Below are positions 4,067 to 6,426 of a DNA stretch of 6,426 nucleotides, in pieces. The stretch is from Deltaproteobacteria bacterium. GTDB lineage: Bacteria > Desulfobacterota > UBA8473. The notes below the pieces were generated by a model. That model did not search any database. It saw only the letters and a list, made by a program, of their open reading frames with translations, and was not told the DNA's origin. How positions within the stretch are numbered: the stretch's first letter is position 1; every line of letters begins with the position of its first letter. Location: contig DAOWME010000177.1 of the NCBI GenBank assembly GCA_030643245.1, positions 1-6,426 on the forward strand. The letters run 5' to 3'. Made by a program: the position numbers and the translations under genes.

Positions 4067-6250
4067 ATGAATCCGCCCATGACAAACGCCATATTGCATG
4101 GTTCAATACTCACCCTTAAGCTTTTGGAAAGATTTATAAAGGCGGACATAAAGACAAAGGGTGAGGAAAATATACCTGAAAACCCCATCCTTTATGTGGT
4201 AAACCATTTTACCAGGGTAGAGACCTTTCTTCTTCCTTATATCATCAAAAAAGTAACGAAGAACATGCCTAATTCTCTGGCCGACTCATCGTTCTTTAAG
4301 GGAAAGCTTGGGGATTATCTGAATGCTGTGGGCGCCATGTCCGTTGGCTCCGAAAATCGTAACGATATTATAGTAGGGGACCTCATTGCCGGAAGGAAAA
4401 ACTGGGTTATCTTTCCCGAAGGGGCGATGATCAAGACAAAAAAGGTAATCCGTTCGCGGCACCTCGGGGTTCGCTACCCTGGGAGAGAGGGTCACATACA
4501 TACGGGGTCTGCTTACCTGGCCATCCTTTCCGAGCTGTATAAGAAAACTATCAAATCCGCCCACAGAAAAGGAGATGACGAGAGGACCTCGGAGTTTCTT
4601 AAGAGGTTTTCCATTGAGGGACTCGATGACATCTCTCCAAAAGAGACGGTTATCATCCCCACAAACCTTACCTATTTTCCCATAAGACCCGGGAAGAATA
4701 TCATCCAGTCTCTCGCGTCGAGGTTCATCAAAGAGATACCGGAGCGTCTGGAAGAGGAGTTGGAGATTGAAGGGAATTTGCTCTTTTCCGGTTCTCACAT
4801 CCACGTGACTTTCGGGAAACCGGTAATGGTAAGGGACTTCTTGGATCGTTACTACCTCAAGAAAAACAGACTCTTTTCTTTGTTGACGGACTACCGGAGA
4901 GGGCTTTTCTGTGGTGATGACCCGGCGCGCTTCAAACTGGTGCGGATCTCTCGCCGGTTGACTGACCACTTCATGGATAGCATCTATTCCATGGTAACCG
5001 TCAATATGGATCATCTCTTTTCACTGGGCTTAGTATCTCTGAACGGGAAAAGAACATCGGTCTATCTATTCAAATGTAAGCTTTTTTTGGCATCCGAAGA
5101 GATTAAAAAGAAGGGGTTTAACCTTGACCCCTTCCTGAACAGTCTCCTTATTGAACTTGTGGCAGACGAAAGAGACAGGGAATATAATGATTTTGAAGAG
5201 CTTGCCATAAAGGGAGGGATCATTGAAAAGGCAGATGATACTTATGTCATTAACAGGAGGAGGCTCGAAGCAAGTCATGAATTTCACACCGTACGACTGG
5301 AGAATACGGTCAGGGTTATAGCAAACGAGATAGAACATGTAAGGGATCTCCGAAAGATTATCCGGAAGGAATTCCGCCGTTCAGGGAAGAAGATCAGGTC
5401 AAGAATGGTGAGGTGCCTCTGCAGGTTTGACCAGGAGATGTTTGAAGAGGATTACGACAGGTACTACGATGTGGATCTCTCAAAACCTGAGCATATAGGC
5501 GCGCCCTTTTATCTACATCCAGGGAAATCACGGGTGGGGGTATTAGTCTGCCACGGATATATGGCAACTCCACAGGAGGTGAGATTGCTGGGGGACTATC
5601 TTGCCGGGTTTGGATACTCTGTCTACGGCCCGCGTTTGAGGGGACACGGCACATCGCCTTATAACCTGGCGGACGTTATATGGAACGATTGGTATGACTC
5701 CTTTAACAGGGGGTATGCTATCTTAAGGAATGCATGTGAGCGCGTAATCATCGGTGGGTTTTCCACAGGGGGAACCCTGGCGCTTTTGGCTGCTGCAAAC
5801 AAGGAAGACAAGATAGGTGGTGTTTTCACTGTTAACGCTCCTCTGCAGCTCAAAAGCATCAAGACAAAACTCGTTGGCCCTATTCATTTCTGGAACGAAA
5901 TCCTGGAGAGGTTCAAGATAGATGAAGGAAAATTGGAGTATATTGATAACTCCCCGGAGAACCCCGATATCAATTACACGAAAAACAGCATCAAGGGAGT
6001 AAGAGAACTTGGCCTTCTCATGGACAGAGCCAGAGAGCGCCTGGAACGTATCTCCGTGCCGACCCTTGTAATCCAGGAGAAGAACGATCCTGTTGTAGAC
6101 CCGCGAAGCGCCTCAATTATACTTGATAATCTCAGTTCAGAAGAGAAGGAATTTTATTCGTTCGAATACAATCGCCATGGCATCCTCTGCCGTGATGGAT
6201 GTGAGGAAGTATTTTTCAGGATTAAGGGATTTATTGACAGGGTTGTTTGA
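4067..6250 (+). CDS. Acyltransferase-alpha/beta hydrolase fusion protein
   Basis: This is a 727-residue two-enzyme fusion without an obvious signal peptide or membrane helix. Residues ~1-290 resemble the PlsC/PlsB glycerolipid acyltransferase fold. Motif I is NHFTRVE (H47 with E52 where Asp is usual), motif III is FPEG (116-119), and a motif IV-like IPTNLTY lies at 197-203. No clear motif II arginine is seen. Residues ~300-430 are unassigned. VTVNMDHLFSLGL (310-322) and LENTVRVIANEIEHV (411-425) faintly recall the C-terminal part of PlsB-type enzymes. Residues ~485-727 are a serine hydrolase resembling monoacylglycerol lipase or carboxylesterase. The oxyanion segment is CHGYMATP (H496-G497), the nucleophile elbow GFSTGG (S566), with D674 in NDPVVD and H704 in RHGIL. 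A joint role in lipid deacylation and reacylation is an inference, and substrates are unknown. The start ATG follows a weak GGGGAAG. It may be co-transcribed with ruvB, 66 nt upstream. Confidence 0.85.
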   Translation: MNPPMTNAILHGSILTLKLLERFIKADIKTKGEENIPENPILYVVNHFTRVETFLLPYIIKKVTKNMPNSLADSSFFKGKLGDYLNAVGAMSVGSENRNDIIVGDLIAGRKNWVIFPEGAMIKTKKVIRSRHLGVRYPGREGHIHTGSAYLAILSELYKKTIKSAHRKGDDERTSEFLKRFSIEGLDDISPKETVIIPTNLTYFPIRPGKNIIQSLASRFIKEIPERLEEELEIEGNLLFSGSHIHVTFGKPVMVRDFLDRYYLKKNRLFSLLTDYRRGLFCGDDPARFKLVRISRRLTDHFMDSIYSMVTVNMDHLFSLGLVSLNGKRTSVYLFKCKLFLASEEIKKKGFNLDPFLNSLLIELVADERDREYNDFEELAIKGGIIEKADDTYVINRRRLEASHEFHTVRLENTVRVIANEIEHVRDLRKIIRKEFRRSGKKIRSRMVRCLCRFDQEMFEEDYDRYYDVDLSKPEHIGAPFYLHPGKSRVGVLVCHGYMATPQEVRLLGDYLAGFGYSVYGPRLRGHGTSPYNLADVIWNDWYDSFNRGYAILRNACERVIIGGFSTGGTLALLAAANKEDKIGGVFTVNAPLQLKSIKTKLVGPIHFWNEILERFKIDEGKLEYIDNSPENPDINYTKNSIKGVRELGLLMDRARERLERISVPTLVIQEKNDPVVDPRSASIILDNLSSEEKEFYSFEYNRHGILCRDGCEEVFFRIKGFIDRVV

Positions 6251-6282
6251 TATGAGGTCAAGTGAATGGACCGGATGGCGTG

Positions 6283-6426
6283 CTAAGGGACGGGGACGAA
6301 ATAACTTCCTCAAGTTGGCGCTCAGATTTAGGTTAGATTTGTCCGATCTGAAAACGCAAAACCGCAGGAATAGTCGAACTATTTTGAGGATTTTGTGTTT
6401 GAAGATCGGGCAAAGATGGCCTGAAG
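6283..6426. repeat. Long imperfect palindrome, partial hairpin element
   Basis: Arms 6339-6374 and 6378-6413 are inverted copies around CGA: 26 of 36 positions match, and four more could form G-U pairs. AATAGT/ACTATT is the innermost perfect segment. Pairing continues outward with gaps to 6327 on the left and 6425 on the right, where the window ends, so the element is at least 99 bp and probably cut. The sequence from CTAAGGGACGGGGACG (6283-6298) to 6326 would be the unpaired outer left arm, whose partner should lie beyond 6426. Such long hairpins next to a gene end suggest a MITE or REP-like dispersed element. It could also act as a transcript-stabilising or attenuating hairpin for the upstream gene. 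The 32 nt between the last gene and 6283 hold nothing recognisable. Confidence 0.6.

Noticed and set aside
4286..5014. Antisense frame of 242 codons inside the fusion gene
   Set aside because: It is a shadow of the well-supported plus-strand coding sequence. The translation shows no family motif and no binding site.
6339..6413. Intrinsic terminator for the operon
   Set aside because: The stem is far longer than a terminator, is AT-rich at its tip and has no T-run directly after it. A dispersed repeat fits better, though it may still affect transcript ends.
6252..6426. Open frame from ATG 6252 running off the window edge (58 codons)
   Set aside because: It has no ribosome binding site, a very basic composition and runs through the long palindrome. 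A stop-free run of this length is not rare by chance. It could be revisited with downstream sequence.

Overview
The window looks like bacterial chromosome, probably from a delta-proteobacterium (Desulfobacterota) or close relative. That placement is an inference from the gene order yebC-ruvC-ruvA-ruvB, the moderate base composition and the sort of fusion protein that follows. No taxonomic marker is present.

Positions 1-1013 hold no gene I can support. This AT-rich stretch is full of inverted repeats instead. They are a weak stem at 53-127, a strong 155-nt imperfect palindrome at 365-519 flanked by three copies of a ~22-nt repeat (it looks like a small non-autonomous transposable element), a stem-loop at 867-918 next to a perfect DnaA-box sequence, and an operator-like palindrome at 938-964. 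The last abuts a good promoter (962-990) and a strong ribosome binding site.

Positions 1014-4000 carry four plus-strand genes in an apparent operon: a YebC/TACO1-family protein, the RuvC Holliday-junction resolvase, and the RuvA and RuvB branch-migration subunits. All four are full length with their key residues intact. ruvC and ruvA overlap by 4 nt. ruvB most likely starts at ATG 2981 rather than the upstream TTG 2960. Together RuvA, RuvB and RuvC migrate and resolve recombination junctions.

Positions 4067-6250 encode the most unusual protein of the window. It is a 727-residue fusion with an N-terminal glycerolipid-type acyltransferase domain, a middle region possibly related to the C-terminal part of glycerol-3-phosphate acyltransferases, and a C-terminal alpha/beta hydrolase with a recognisable Ser-Asp-His triad. 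Acyl transfer and acyl-ester hydrolysis on one chain suggests lipid remodelling. It is on the same strand 66 nt after ruvB and may be co-transcribed.

Positions 6251-6426 contain a second long imperfect palindrome, cut by the window edge. It is probably one half of a repetitive hairpin element beginning near 6283.
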